Part shown: positions 46,037-55,315 of the stretch, one piece after another | Position numbering within the stretch: position 1 is the first letter of the stretch | Layout of the letters: the number at the start of each line of letters is the position of its first letter | Source: Methanoregula sp. SKADARSKE-2 | GTDB taxonomy: Archaea; Halobacteriota; Methanomicrobia; Methanomicrobiales; Methanospirillaceae | Length of the DNA stretch: 64,000 nucleotides | Direction: 5' to 3' | Assembly (NCBI GenBank): GCA_030919125.1 | Contig: CP121470.1 | Span: 1,720,391 to 1,784,390 of the forward strand | Notes under the pieces: model-generated | Seen by the model: only the letters and a program-made list of their open reading frames with translations | Databases searched by the model: none | What the model was told of the DNA's origin: nothing | Translations under genes and position numbers: made by a program

Positions 46037-47368
46037 TTACTTCCACTCCTCGTGGAGGTACTCCCCGATATCGGCAGCGTCCCGCGGGCCGACCTGGACT
46101 TTCCACCCGGTCGCTTCCTCGATCCTCCCGGAGAGCGGCGAGGCATAGCCGGGGATGATCAGTTTCCGGTGGGAGACCTCGTTCTCAACATCAAATTTCT
46201 TTATCGCATCCCGGACGAGCGTCTCATTGAGCTTCCCTGCCGCAACAGCCGTCAGGACCGATAACCCTTCCGTGTCAACGATCAGCATGAAGGAGGGGAC
46301 CCGGGTGGATTCGAGGTATCCTTCGAGCGTGAAGAAGGTGAGCGAGAAGTTCACGGTCAGGAGGACCGGTGCATCCTTGCCGGGGGACCCGATCCGGTAC
46401 AGCCCGGGGTTCATCTGGATCGGCTTCTGGGGATCGGTGTACACGTTCTGGCGGAGGGTAAGCGCGGCCTTGGAAGAGGCCTGAGAGAGCGGCGAGAGAA
46501 CGATGACGGACGCATACTTCACGATCCCGAGTGCGATCGCGGCATCTTCCTGGTCGGTCAGGGTTGCATCGAGATAGATCGGATACCCGAGCTCGGGAGC
46601 GGTGCGGGTGATCGCAAGCTGCCGAATTACCGTTGTAGCGGTGACAAAATCCCCAAGGGTTACCGGGGCGAGATCCAGGACGAGATCCTGCAGGCCTTCA
46701 GCGCAGCAATCCTTTGCAAGCTGCGCCAGCTCGTCGAGCCCGTTTGAACGGATTGCAAGCGGGCAGCCGTGCTGCTTTGCTAGAGCGCACATCTCTTTTG
46801 CATTCGCCCGCGTCGCTGCATGGAGGAGAGGCCGGTAGGTTCCGCAATGGACAAGAGCCGCACGGAGAGCGTCAGGATTTTTCGAGATGAGGACCAGAGG
46901 GAGGTCTGCGGTCCGTTCGATGGCAGCGACCGCGTCGGCGAATCTCTCCGGTGTCCCGCTCTCGTTTTCTATCGCGATCCCATTAAACCGGAGCTCCATC
47001 CCGACCCGGATGAGGGACTCGTCCCGGACCCGCTTTGTTACGGCGATGATCTCTTCCGCAGTCTGGGCATCCTTAAGCCGGAAGATAATTCCCGGCGGGT
47101 GGTAGAATGTCTTCTCGTGCCGGTAGAAAACAAATTCCTCGCCTACGCCAAACGATCGCTCGCCAACCCCAATTTTTACGAGCCGGATGGGTGGCCGGGT
47201 CGTGGCACCGAGGAGAGACTTCGCCTCATCGCTGAGGTACGGGCAGAACTCGACATCCGCTTTTCCCCCGGCAAGTTTCATGGCAAAGGTAAGGCAGGTG
47301 GGGTCCCCGCACTCCTTGCAGTTCTTCTTCGGCAGGAGCTTGTAGATGTCGAGAGCCTTGAGCGCCAT
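46037..47368 (-). CDS. acsC: Corrinoid iron-sulfur protein large (gamma) subunit, bacterial AcsC-like
   Basis: 443 residues. The N-terminal 4Fe-4S motif has four cysteines in KKNCKECGDPTCLTF ... FCPY (residues 17-43). A TIM barrel follows, and the C-terminus ending VQVGPRDAADIGEYL is the B12-binding domain. Length and sequence are close to bacterial AcsC (about 445 residues), including YTDPQKPIQMNPGLYRIG. The protein carries the methyl group on cobalt between the pterin and acetyl-CoA synthase. The frame is open to 47464; the ATG at 47368 matches the family start (MALKALDIYKLLPKKNC) and overlaps the acsD stop. Confidence 0.9.
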   Translation of the reverse strand: MALKALDIYKLLPKKNCKECGDPTCLTFAMKLAGGKADVEFCPYLSDEAKSLLGATTRPPIRLVKIGVGERSFGVGEEFVFYRHEKTFYHPPGIIFRLKDAQTAEEIIAVTKRVRDESLIRVGMELRFNGIAIENESGTPERFADAVAAIERTADLPLVLISKNPDALRAALVHCGTYRPLLHAATRANAKEMCALAKQHGCPLAIRSNGLDELAQLAKDCCAEGLQDLVLDLAPVTLGDFVTATTVIRQLAITRTAPELGYPIYLDATLTDQEDAAIALGIVKYASVIVLSPLSQASSKAALTLRQNVYTDPQKPIQMNPGLYRIGSPGKDAPVLLTVNFSLTFFTLEGYLESTRVPSFMLIVDTEGLSVLTAVAAGKLNETLVRDAIKKFDVENEVSHRKLIIPGYASPLSGRIEEATGWKVQVGPRDAADIGEYLHEEWK

Positions 47369-48333
47369 CACTGACCCCCCGCGGTGCCGGCCCTTCCTGC
47401 CCCGGCCTGCATTCCCTCCAACGCGGCCCTGAGCATCGGGATCGTCTTCGGATGCCGGACGCAAAGGATCTCTGCCCCCGCAACGGCCGCAGCAAGGCCG
47501 GTGTAAAACTCCCAGGTCACCGCCATCTCATCCTGGATCACGGGGTCGGCTTCCCGTACTTCTTTTACGGTGAGGGCATCGATCGCGGAACAGATCATCG
47601 GCATCGCGAGGTCAACATCACCTTTCAGGGCCGAGTACCGGATCCGTTCCATCGCCGAGTACGAGTACTCGAACCCGTACCCGAGCGTGCCGGTGTACGG
47701 ATCGATCACGATGTGATCGTGCCGGACCCCGATCTCCCGGAGGAGGATGTTGAGCTGCTTTGCGAGATTGATATCGATCGGCGACTGGGCGATGACCGAG
47801 TGGTCGTAGGCAAGTGCGGCTGCGGCGATGCTCCGGTACCGGGACGCTTCCGCGGTGCCGAGGAGGAGGCGCTCGCCCTGGCCGGTCTCGCCGCACTTCT
47901 GGAAGACCTCGCTGTCTATCCTCGGCTCGTTGCTTCCCTCGATGACAAGCGGGAGGCCGGTTGATGAGAGGACGGTCTCGACCGCTCTCCCGACAGCAGC
48001 CATCTCCGAGAAGTTCCTCTGCTTCGTGCTGGTAAGGTACAGCCGGATAAGATCGACCCCGTACTGCTTGTCTGCGGCTTTCGTCCATCCGGAGAGGTCG
48101 TCAAGGAGGTCGCCGCAGTAATTCCTTATGATCGGCGACCAGTAGACCGGGTTGTCGCAAATCTCAAAAGCAATGAGCGGGGATTTAACGCCCACCGGTT
48201 TTTCGAGGAACGGCAGGGTCGTACCCCCGCCAATCCGGTATGAGACCTCCCGGGACCCTCCGTCTGCTTTGGTTGCGCCGAGAAGGACATTGCCAATCGT
48301 GCCGGTCCACCCGAAGTTTACGTCATATGTCAT
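47368..48333 (-). CDS. acsD: Corrinoid iron-sulfur protein small (delta) subunit, bacterial AcsD-like
   Basis: 321 residues of a TIM barrel. Family signatures include the strand SPLIAFEICDNPVYW, VIEGSNEPRIDSEVFQKCGE and VIDPYTGTLGYGFEYSYSAMERIR. The size fits bacterial AcsD (about 310-325) and is shorter than most archaeal CdhD chains (about 400 or more). It dimerises with AcsC. The stop overlaps the acsC start by one base, and only nine bases separate it from acsB upstream. Confidence 0.9.
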   Translation of the reverse strand: MTYDVNFGWTGTIGNVLLGATKADGGSREVSYRIGGGTTLPFLEKPVGVKSPLIAFEICDNPVYWSPIIRNYCGDLLDDLSGWTKAADKQYGVDLIRLYLTSTKQRNFSEMAAVGRAVETVLSSTGLPLVIEGSNEPRIDSEVFQKCGETGQGERLLLGTAEASRYRSIAAAALAYDHSVIAQSPIDINLAKQLNILLREIGVRHDHIVIDPYTGTLGYGFEYSYSAMERIRYSALKGDVDLAMPMICSAIDALTVKEVREADPVIQDEMAVTWEFYTGLAAAVAGAEILCVRHPKTIPMLRAALEGMQAGAGRAGTAGGQ

Positions 48334-48342
48334 TTTCAGGCC

Positions 48343-50373
48343 TCACATCAGGGGTTTCATGGAGAGTGCGGGGTGATGCACCGATTCAAGGTAGGTCATC
48401 AGTTCTTCGATCGTTGTCGCGTTGTTCTCGTCGGCGATCTTCTCGAAGAACTCAGGCTTCCCATGCTCCGCGAGCTTCTGCGTCAGCCTTCTTCTGAGCT
48501 CTTCTTTCAGCTGGGCCGGCATCCAGACAAGACGCTCGATACCACCCTCGCCCTGGAGGAACCGGTCCGAGAGGATGTAGTTCTTCGAGATCCCGGCAAA
48601 GCCGGGGGTCTGTGCTCCCCCTCCGATCGTTCTTGCGAGAGTCGAGAAGGACATGCCTGACGGCGTAATTCCCTTAAACTCCCGGTTGACCACCATGATC
48701 CCGTTCACTTCCGGAAGCATCAGGGCGATCGCCTCGAAACAGCCGCAGCAGGTCATCGGGTACTCCATCACGCTGTAGAGGGTGCACCGGTCGATCTCCC
48801 CGTGGCTTGCCTTCCGGACAAACTTGTTGACCCCTTCAAACTCGCCCGTCTCGGCATTGATGAGCGTGCCCCGCTCGATCGGCTGGTTGGCACCGGAGGG
48901 GGAGATCTCGTAGGCGATCTTGCCGTCGAGCCAGCTGATCGCCCCGCAGAGCGCCGGGCGTTCAGGAGTGATGACGCAGACATGGTTCGGGGCAAAAGTC
49001 TGGCAGAGCGTGCAGGAGTAGTACGTGGTCGTCTCCTTATCGCACATCCCCTTGATCCGTGCGTCGCGCTCTTCATAGATCGCCTCGGCCTCCTTCTTTG
49101 CAGCGAGAATCTTCTCCGGATCGGTGATGAGCGTGACCGAGATCGCATCGAGGAGTTGCGGGAAGTCCATCCGGAACTTGCTCGCGATGAGTTTCCCGAT
49201 ATGCTTGATCTTTATTCCTTTTGCAACAACTTCTTTTGAGATCCTTACCCAGATGAGATCCCTCTGGGCCACGTGCCACGAGCCCTCGCCATAGTTGACG
49301 AAGTTGTGGATCCTCCGTTCAAGGACCGGCTCGTAGTCCTTCCGCATATTCTTGCCGGCAACATCGATGACGATCCCGAGCGGGTTTGCGGAACCCTCCC
49401 TCATCTGGTCGACCTCCGGGCCGATGACCGTGATCTCTCCGTCTTTTACTTCGGAGGGATCCCGCATGCGGAGGATCTCGAAGGCGGGCGATCGCCCGCC
49501 CCCGAACTCGAGATACATCTCCTCTTTCCGGATACTCTTTCCCTCGAATGCCGGGGAGCAGCCCATCGGGATCGGGATTGCAACGACATTGACCCGGATC
49601 CCTTTCTTCTCCATGCCGGTCCGGACGATATTCTCCGCATCGGTGTGGATCCATTCACCACCGGTATACCCGTCCAGAGAGAGAATGGGGAAACCGAGGA
49701 CCCGCATCCCGTCAACCAATGCCACATCCTCATCGGAGAGGCCGGGGAAGACGATGACGATCGCTTTTGCCCGCTCGGCAGCGTACGTGAGGAGACGGGA
49801 GGTGTCGCCCGGCGTGACTCCGCCAAACATCACCGCTACCCGGGCTATGATATCCACAAAATGGATCCCGTACTGCGGTGTCGGGCCGAGCGGGATGAGC
49901 CGGTAATCGAGGCCGAGCTTCACCCCGGCGCCGGTAAGAATAGGGACGACATCGCCTGCCAGGAAGGTAAGCATATACTTTTCCTGGAGTTCACGGCAGA
50001 TCGCTGCGGCGGCATCGGGGCCACACGGTCTCCCCACAATCAGGGCAAGGCCGAGAATACTTCCATCAACGAGCGAGTACCCGAGTTTCCTTATAACCGT
50101 ATCGCTGATGAAACCGGTGTACGGCTCCGGTGCCTTCCCGCCTGAGGCTGTCCCTTCCGCAAGAATACACTCTGCGGCAACGAGCGGGTTGCTGCCCATC
50201 CGAATGAAAACATCGGATGCACCTTCCGGGTCATGTACCTGGAGACCGGTCAGCGCAAAGGAGATGGGAAGATGGTACGCCGTCTCTTCGTACGAGAACG
50301 GGTTCTTTATCGTGGCTATCTTTGATTTCAGGAGTTCTTCGCCATTTTGTTTGGCCAACTCAACGTCGGTCAT
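48343..50373 (-). CDS. acsB: Acetyl-CoA synthase, bacterial AcsB type
   Basis: 676 residues. The C-terminal A-cluster domain has the 4Fe-4S cysteines C454, C457, C466 and C476 (YSCTLCQTFAPNHVC ... ALCG) and the distal nickel site C543-G-C545 in MTCCGCFEAI. The N-terminal ~310 residues form the extra domain found in bacterial AcsB but absent from archaeal CdhC (about 470 residues); that domain docks CO dehydrogenase. The sequence follows bacterial AcsB throughout, including the end HPALSMKPLM. It condenses a methyl group, CO and CoA to acetyl-CoA. It is the first gene of the operon and diverges from the surface-protein gene at 50548. Confidence 0.95.
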   Translation of the reverse strand: MTDVELAKQNGEELLKSKIATIKNPFSYEETAYHLPISFALTGLQVHDPEGASDVFIRMGSNPLVAAECILAEGTASGGKAPEPYTGFISDTVIRKLGYSLVDGSILGLALIVGRPCGPDAAAAICRELQEKYMLTFLAGDVVPILTGAGVKLGLDYRLIPLGPTPQYGIHFVDIIARVAVMFGGVTPGDTSRLLTYAAERAKAIVIVFPGLSDEDVALVDGMRVLGFPILSLDGYTGGEWIHTDAENIVRTGMEKKGIRVNVVAIPIPMGCSPAFEGKSIRKEEMYLEFGGGRSPAFEILRMRDPSEVKDGEITVIGPEVDQMREGSANPLGIVIDVAGKNMRKDYEPVLERRIHNFVNYGEGSWHVAQRDLIWVRISKEVVAKGIKIKHIGKLIASKFRMDFPQLLDAISVTLITDPEKILAAKKEAEAIYEERDARIKGMCDKETTTYYSCTLCQTFAPNHVCVITPERPALCGAISWLDGKIAYEISPSGANQPIERGTLINAETGEFEGVNKFVRKASHGEIDRCTLYSVMEYPMTCCGCFEAIALMLPEVNGIMVVNREFKGITPSGMSFSTLARTIGGGAQTPGFAGISKNYILSDRFLQGEGGIERLVWMPAQLKEELRRRLTQKLAEHGKPEFFEKIADENNATTIEELMTYLESVHHPALSMKPLM

Positions 50374-50500
50374 CGTCTTTGAGCCCTCTGATCATGGCTT
50401 TTCCCGTGAAGATTGATATACTTTCGTTATTCGGCCGATTTGTGAGAGAAACGCCAAGCCATTCCCGATCTCACCCTCCGGACCGGGGAGCTCTAACAAA

Positions 50501-50520
50501 AATATATATCCTTTTAAATA
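50501..50520 (+). promoter_or_regulatory. TATA-like promoter of the surface-protein gene
   Basis: AATATATATC followed by CTTTTAAATA places one TATA-like element at about -45 and a second at about -28 relative to the ATG at 50548. A purine-rich GAGAGG lies between them and the start. Confidence 0.45.
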
Positions 50521-50547
50521 ACATCCTTCTTAACGAGAGGCAGAGTT

Positions 50548-51426
50548 ATGGGTTTTGTGCGAGTTGATGCGGTTATCACCGCGATTCTTTTGCTTTTTAC
50601 GGTACTTCTGGTCATCCCCCCGGCCTCTGCGACCGGGACGGTCTCGATTGGCTACAGCGGATCCGGCGGGGCATATATCAGGGACAATATCTTCTTCAGC
50701 GGTATCGATACGATCGGGAGCAATCTCTCGATCAGGATCAGCGGGCCGGGGCTCTCTCCCATGGGAGTGCCCCTGTATGATCTGAATGGTGAGCCCGGCT
50801 CAGGAGATCCTGTACCCGTAAGTCCCGACGGAAGCTGGAGACTGCTCTGGATGGGCTCGAGCACCAAGGGGCTCGACAAGATGAAAACAGCCAGGTATTA
50901 TTTCACGGTCTATGATACCGCCAGCCCGGAGGTCACCGCAACGGCGTCGATCATGATGAAGAAGGCAGAGTTTTACATAACCGCTTCTCCCAACCCGGCC
51001 GTAGCAGCGGACTATGTTGTCCTCACCGGGATTGCCGAGCGTGTCAGCACAAATGTCAAGATAGATATTGTCGATAATGCGGGCAGGGTGTACCGTACAT
51101 TTTTTGCGCCGGTCAGTGATGACGGGTACTTCAATTACGGGTTCCACGTTGACATGGAGCCGGAAACCTATACAATCGTTGCCACCAGCCCCTCAATGAA
51201 CACTACACTCAGGATCCCGTTTGTTGTCGCCCAGTCCCGGGCGCCGGTCTCAAGCGCGACCCTGCCGGTTGTAACGGACACACCGTCTGCGGTAACTGCC
51301 ACTGCGACGCCGACGTCACCTTCGGGAACTACACCCACCCCGGCCCCCCACTCTCCCTTCCTGGCAATTGCCGGGCTCCTCGTGGTCGGGGGTCTTGCTG
51401 CCCTGATGCAGACTTCACGAAAATAA
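50548..51426 (+). CDS. Secreted surface protein with C-terminal membrane anchor
   Basis: 292 residues. The signal peptide is AVITAILLLFTVLLVIPPASA (about 9-29). Two or three beta-sandwich segments follow (about 30-130 and 135-225), the first beginning VSIGYSGSGGAYIRDNIFFSG. A Thr/Pro/Ser-rich linker (about 228-268) leads to a C-terminal helix FLAIAGLLVVGGLAALM and a short basic end. The plan is the same as that of the protein at 17144, but the extracellular sequence differs. The role is unknown; it is probably glycosylated on the cell surface. A T-run right after the stop (51429-51437) should end transcription. Confidence 0.8.
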   Translation: MGFVRVDAVITAILLLFTVLLVIPPASATGTVSIGYSGSGGAYIRDNIFFSGIDTIGSNLSIRISGPGLSPMGVPLYDLNGEPGSGDPVPVSPDGSWRLLWMGSSTKGLDKMKTARYYFTVYDTASPEVTATASIMMKKAEFYITASPNPAVAADYVVLTGIAERVSTNVKIDIVDNAGRVYRTFFAPVSDDGYFNYGFHVDMEPETYTIVATSPSMNTTLRIPFVVAQSRAPVSSATLPVVTDTPSAVTATATPTSPSGTTPTPAPHSPFLAIAGLLVVGGLAALMQTSRK

Positions 51427-51625
51427 CTTTTTTTTTGGTCTCGTAACCTTGGTTTAAAAAGGAAAGAATTCGCTTTGAGCGTTATTGTTCAGAGGTACCA
51501 TCGCAAACGCGATGGAGGTTACTAACGGGTACGAATGGTTTTCATGAACCGCGCCCCCGTCTCGACCAGAATGTATATCGAGTCTGCTGTCGCACATTTA
51601 ACCTGCTAAACCTGGTGAATAGTGC

Positions 51626-53029
51626 TTGAATAAATTCACCTTCATCACCCACATGCCCGATGATCCCGGAGCTCTTTCTAAAGCAGCCGGGATCATCAAG
51701 GAATATTCCGGGAATATCAATAGGATCCAGTGTGACCGCCGGATCGATCCGGGGACGGTCTTCTCGAAGTCACGACATCACCGGAGTCATATGCGGCAAT
51801 CACCCGAAAACTTGCTGCTATCGGGTATCTCCAGACCCCGCTCAAGCCCCTCAGTTTTTTAAAATTCTGCATCTCTATTCCCCACCACCGGCCCGGGACC
51901 CTCTTCGAGTTCCTCAACTACACGACCGCAGCCGGGGCGAACATAGCGTTCATCGACTTCGATGAAAAGGGACGGCACTCTGACCGGCTTACGGTCAGTC
52001 TCAACCTCGAAGAGAGCGGTACTGTCGATGCGCTCCTCGACCAGCTCAAATCCCGGTACCGGATAGATATTCTCGAATACGATAAAACCGGCAAACACCT
52101 CGACGAGACGGTCTTCTCCTTCAGGTATGCGCAGGCCGTGCGCGATATCATCGGGGAATCGGAAGAGGCGTTCATCCTCTCGTTCCTCGCGGACACGAAC
52201 CAGATCGCGCAGGAGCTGATGGAGCGGGGGTGCGATCCCCGGCAGGTCTTTGAGAGCGTGCTCCTGACCGGACGGACCATGCGGGATACGTCCGGTGACC
52301 GGTTTTACGCGGATGTCCAGAAGATCCGAATTTCGGATACGGTCACGATCTTCTGCTTCCAGGTCCCGTGCGGGGGCAATATCTTTGTGATCGAGGCACC
52401 GGATGAGCGGGTCATGGTCGATACCGGGTACGGCATCTATCACAACGACGTGATGGAGATGCTCTTGCGGTATGCTCTCTGCGAGGACCGAAAGTTCTTT
52501 CGGATCATCGTCACCCACGCAGACGCAGACCACTGCGGCGCCTCCGGGTACTTCGATGCCCCGGTCCTGATGCATCACGGGACAAAGGCGATCATCGAGA
52601 CAAAAAACCGGGCGTACGGTTCCCGGAGTGAGCACTCGGTCCTCGAAGCCTTCTACACAAAGATGATCAACCTCTTCTCAAAGTTCGGGACACCTGAGGA
52701 GATCCGGTGTTTCCCGCAAGGGTCGGGATCGAGCCGGGGGATCTTCCCCATCATCGACTGGGTCACCTTGGGGAGGATCGGGTTTGAAGTTCTTGACGGT
52801 CTGGGGGGCCACACCTTTGGTCAGGTCTTCCACTTTGCCCCGGATCACGGACTCCTTTTTGCAGCAGACAGCGTCATCAACTTCTCAAGCCTCTCAAAAG
52901 AGCGGGGCCGGGTGGAACGGAAGGCGCGGCGTTATCTTTGGCGGGCATGGGGCGGTGTCGGTGCTCGAGGAGAAGAAGCTGGTGCCATTTGGGGAGATTG
53001 AGCGATACGTGCCGGGGAAGAGAAACTAA
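51626..53029 (+). pseudogene. Broken ACT-domain/metallo-beta-lactamase fusion gene
   Basis: A TTG at 51626 opens a first ACT domain (FITHMPDDPGALSKAAGII). A frameshift near 51765 moves the reading to the frame carrying a second ACT domain (SIPHHRPGTLFEFLNYTTAAGANIAFIDFD), a helical linker and an MBL domain with the metal motif THADADHCG. After NFSSLSKER (about 52905) sequence is missing and the frame changes; the end GGHGAVSVLEEKKLVPFGEIERYV is in another frame, to a stop at 53029. At least two lesions make it a pseudogene. ACT domains usually sense amino acids; the enzyme's substrate is unknown. Confidence 0.8.
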
Positions 53030-53596
53030 TATCCCCTCTGCCCAGGTTTCGCCCGGTAACTCGGCTGTTCTAGGTCCTGGGGCATATTCATAATTCGTCA
53101 CGATGATCCTGAACGCCGCTGGCCATTGCAGTCAGAGACCGCTTGGCCAAGACCGGATCGATCGGGAATTCCCTGCAGAGTCCCTCCGGAACCTTTGAAT
53201 GAGAGAGGATGTAAAAGTCGCCTTTACGGTCAGTTTTTTGCAAAAGATGTGCGAGGCGTTCCTGGTCCGCAGAGCAAACCCCGTCTGAGAGAGTAATCGG
53301 TGAAGCTTGCGCCGGGGAGAGGGGGGGTACAGGGGGTCGAAGGAGGGGCCGCCAGTGTTTGTAAAAGGAGAGGGGAGCCGATTCGGACCGGAAGGGCCGG
53401 ACAACCGGCCTTCTATCGCAAGAGCGCACCAAGAGCCCAGCGTCCCTTTAATCCGCATCCACAAAAAGGGCCGTGTTGCGGGGATCCTGCATATAGTCTT
53501 TTTTTTGGAACACGGTAATCATCCCAAGGGGTGTACTTCTCACATACTTCGATATTCTCATCTACTTTGGGAATGCATTTTCTTAACGGGTGAACC
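53030..53596. other. Gap with one uncertain minus-strand frame
   Basis: A frame of 114 codons on the minus strand (53432-53088) ends in a coding-looking stretch (LLQKTDRKGDFYILSHSKVPEGLCREFPIDPVLAKR) but starts in low-quality sequence. It may be the tail of a lost gene. I do not recognise it and do not call it as a gene. Confidence 0.4.
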
Positions 53597-54196
53597 ATGG
53601 AGAGGCACAGGGTCCAGGAAATGATGCAGCTGATGGCATCGAAGATCCGCTCGATCGCGAACACCGTATCTGATGAAGATGTGGAGAAATTCCTCCACGA
53701 ACTTCTCACTGCAAAGCGGATTTATGTGATCGGGGCCGGGAGATCCGGCCTTGTCGCGAAAGCCTTTGCCATGCGCCTCATGCACCTCGGGCTCTGTGCG
53801 TACGTAGTCGGTGAGACTATCACCCCGGCGCTTGCGAAAGGTGATCTCATGGTAATCTTCTCCGGATCCGGCAGGACAAAGACCGTTGCCGATATCTCAG
53901 AGACCGCAAAGGAACTGGGGGCACATATCTGCCTCATCTCTTCGAACGTCGACTCGCGGATCGGGAAGATCTCCGACTGCGTGGTCGTCATCGAGCACCA
54001 CCGGGATGACGTAGAAGACGATGCCGTCGAGTTTGAGATCCGGCAGATGATGGGCGATCACAAATCGTTTGCCCCGCTCGGCACGCTCTTTGAAACGGCC
54101 TCTATGATCTTTGCAGATGCGGTTATCTCCCGGCTCATGGAGATCACAAAGACTGACGAGTCGGCGCTGAAGAACCGGCATACGAATATCGAATGA
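53597..54196 (+). CDS. 6-phospho-3-hexuloisomerase (SIS domain)
   Basis: 199 residues of a SIS-type sugar isomerase, with YVIGAGRSGLVAKAFAMRLMHLG (about 44-66), the phosphate-binding IFSGSGRTKTV (about 91-101) and the C-terminal GTLFETASMIFADAVI. The sequence is typical of archaeal PHI, which converts hexulose-6-phosphate and fructose-6-phosphate, providing ribulose-5-phosphate in archaea without an oxidative pentose pathway. The partner hexulose-phosphate synthase is not adjacent. The next gene starts 21 bases downstream, and GCAGGAGG there is a clear Shine-Dalgarno. Confidence 0.9.
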   Translation: MERHRVQEMMQLMASKIRSIANTVSDEDVEKFLHELLTAKRIYVIGAGRSGLVAKAFAMRLMHLGLCAYVVGETITPALAKGDLMVIFSGSGRTKTVADISETAKELGAHICLISSNVDSRIGKISDCVVVIEHHRDDVEDDAVEFEIRQMMGDHKSFAPLGTLFETASMIFADAVISRLMEITKTDESALKNRHTNIE

Positions 54197-54217
54197 TCCG
54201 TTGCAGGAGGAAGTCAC

Positions 54218-55315
54218 ATGAAATTTGCAGAAAGGGTCCGGCAGATCGAACTCTCCGGGATCCGGAAGATCTTCGAAGCAGCAGGCCAAGGCTCGATCAA
54301 CCTCGGGCTTGGCCAGCCGGATTTCGACACGCCACTGGAGATCAAGGATGCGGCGATCGCGGCGATCAAGGGAGGAAAGACCGGCTATACGCCGGGGATC
54401 GGGATTCCGGAGCTCAGGGCCGCGATCTGCAAAAAGTTCCAGCGGGAGAACGGCCTTGCGTACAAGCCTGACCAGCTCATCGTGACCTCCGGCGCAAGCG
54501 AGGCACTCCACATCGTGATGCAGGCGCTCGTTGAGGGCGGGGAGAAGGTTCTCTGCCCGGACCCGGGCTTTGTCTCGTACATGTCGCTTGCGACCCTCGC
54601 CAACGCCCGGCCGGTAAGTGTCCCGCTCACCGGAACCTTCCATGTTAATATCGAGAGGGCAAAGGATCTGATGGACGGGGCCCGGCTCTTTATCCTGAAC
54701 TCGCCCTCGAACCCGACCGGAGCGGTGGAGAGCAAGGAATCGATCAGGGCCATCGTCGAGTACGCTGACGACAAGGGTGTCACAGTAGTCTCCGATGAAG
54801 TGTACGAACATTTCATCTACGGCAAGAAGCACTGGAGCGCAGCCCAGTTCGGCGAGAATGTCGTCACCATCAACGCAACTTCCAAGACCTACGCGATGAC
54901 CGGCTGGCGGCTCGGGTATCTCGCAGCCTCAGCTGAGATTGTCTCCGAGTGCCTCAAGGTCCACCAGTACTGCCAGGCATGTGCGACCTCAATCTCCCAG
55001 TACGCTGCCCTCGCTGCTTATGAAGGCGACCAGCGGCCGGTGGCCGCAATGCGGGAGGAGTACAGAGTACGCAGGGACATTCTCTGCAACGGGCTTGTGG
55101 AGCTTGGCTTCGATCTCCCTGTTCCGGAGGGTGCGTTTTACGCGTTCGTCCCTATGGAGCCTTCGGTTACACAAAAGATTATCGATGCGGGCATCGTAAT
55201 TGTTCCCGGTTCAGCCTTTGGGAAGAAGGCGCCGGGCTTTGCACGGTTCAGCTACGCAACATCGCGAGAGAACCTCCAGACAGCGCTTGATCGGATCAGT
55301 AGCGTGGTGAGATAA
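54218..55315 (+). CDS. PLP-dependent class I/II aminotransferase
   Basis: 365 residues of fold type I. Key pieces are NLGLGQPDFDTP near the N-terminus, the PLP contact TSGASEALHIVMQ, LNSPSNPTGAV, VVSDEVYEHFIY (Asp and Tyr) and the Schiff-base lysine in NATSKTYAMTGWRLGYL. The C-terminal arginine that binds the carboxylate is in FARFSYA. The family covers aspartate, aromatic and branched-chain aminotransferases; specificity cannot be read here. The ATG is preceded by GGAGG at about 54205, and the stop overlaps the peptidase start by one base. Confidence 0.92.
   Translation: MKFAERVRQIELSGIRKIFEAAGQGSINLGLGQPDFDTPLEIKDAAIAAIKGGKTGYTPGIGIPELRAAICKKFQRENGLAYKPDQLIVTSGASEALHIVMQALVEGGEKVLCPDPGFVSYMSLATLANARPVSVPLTGTFHVNIERAKDLMDGARLFILNSPSNPTGAVESKESIRAIVEYADDKGVTVVSDEVYEHFIYGKKHWSAAQFGENVVTINATSKTYAMTGWRLGYLAASAEIVSECLKVHQYCQACATSISQYAALAAYEGDQRPVAAMREEYRVRRDILCNGLVELGFDLPVPEGAFYAFVPMEPSVTQKIIDAGIVIVPGSAFGKKAPGFARFSYATSRENLQTALDRISSVVR

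Noticed and set aside
53897-54832. 311-codon minus-strand frame opposite the hexuloisomerase and aminotransferase
   Set aside because: It crosses two well-supported plus-strand genes with conserved motifs; composition indicates shadow coding.
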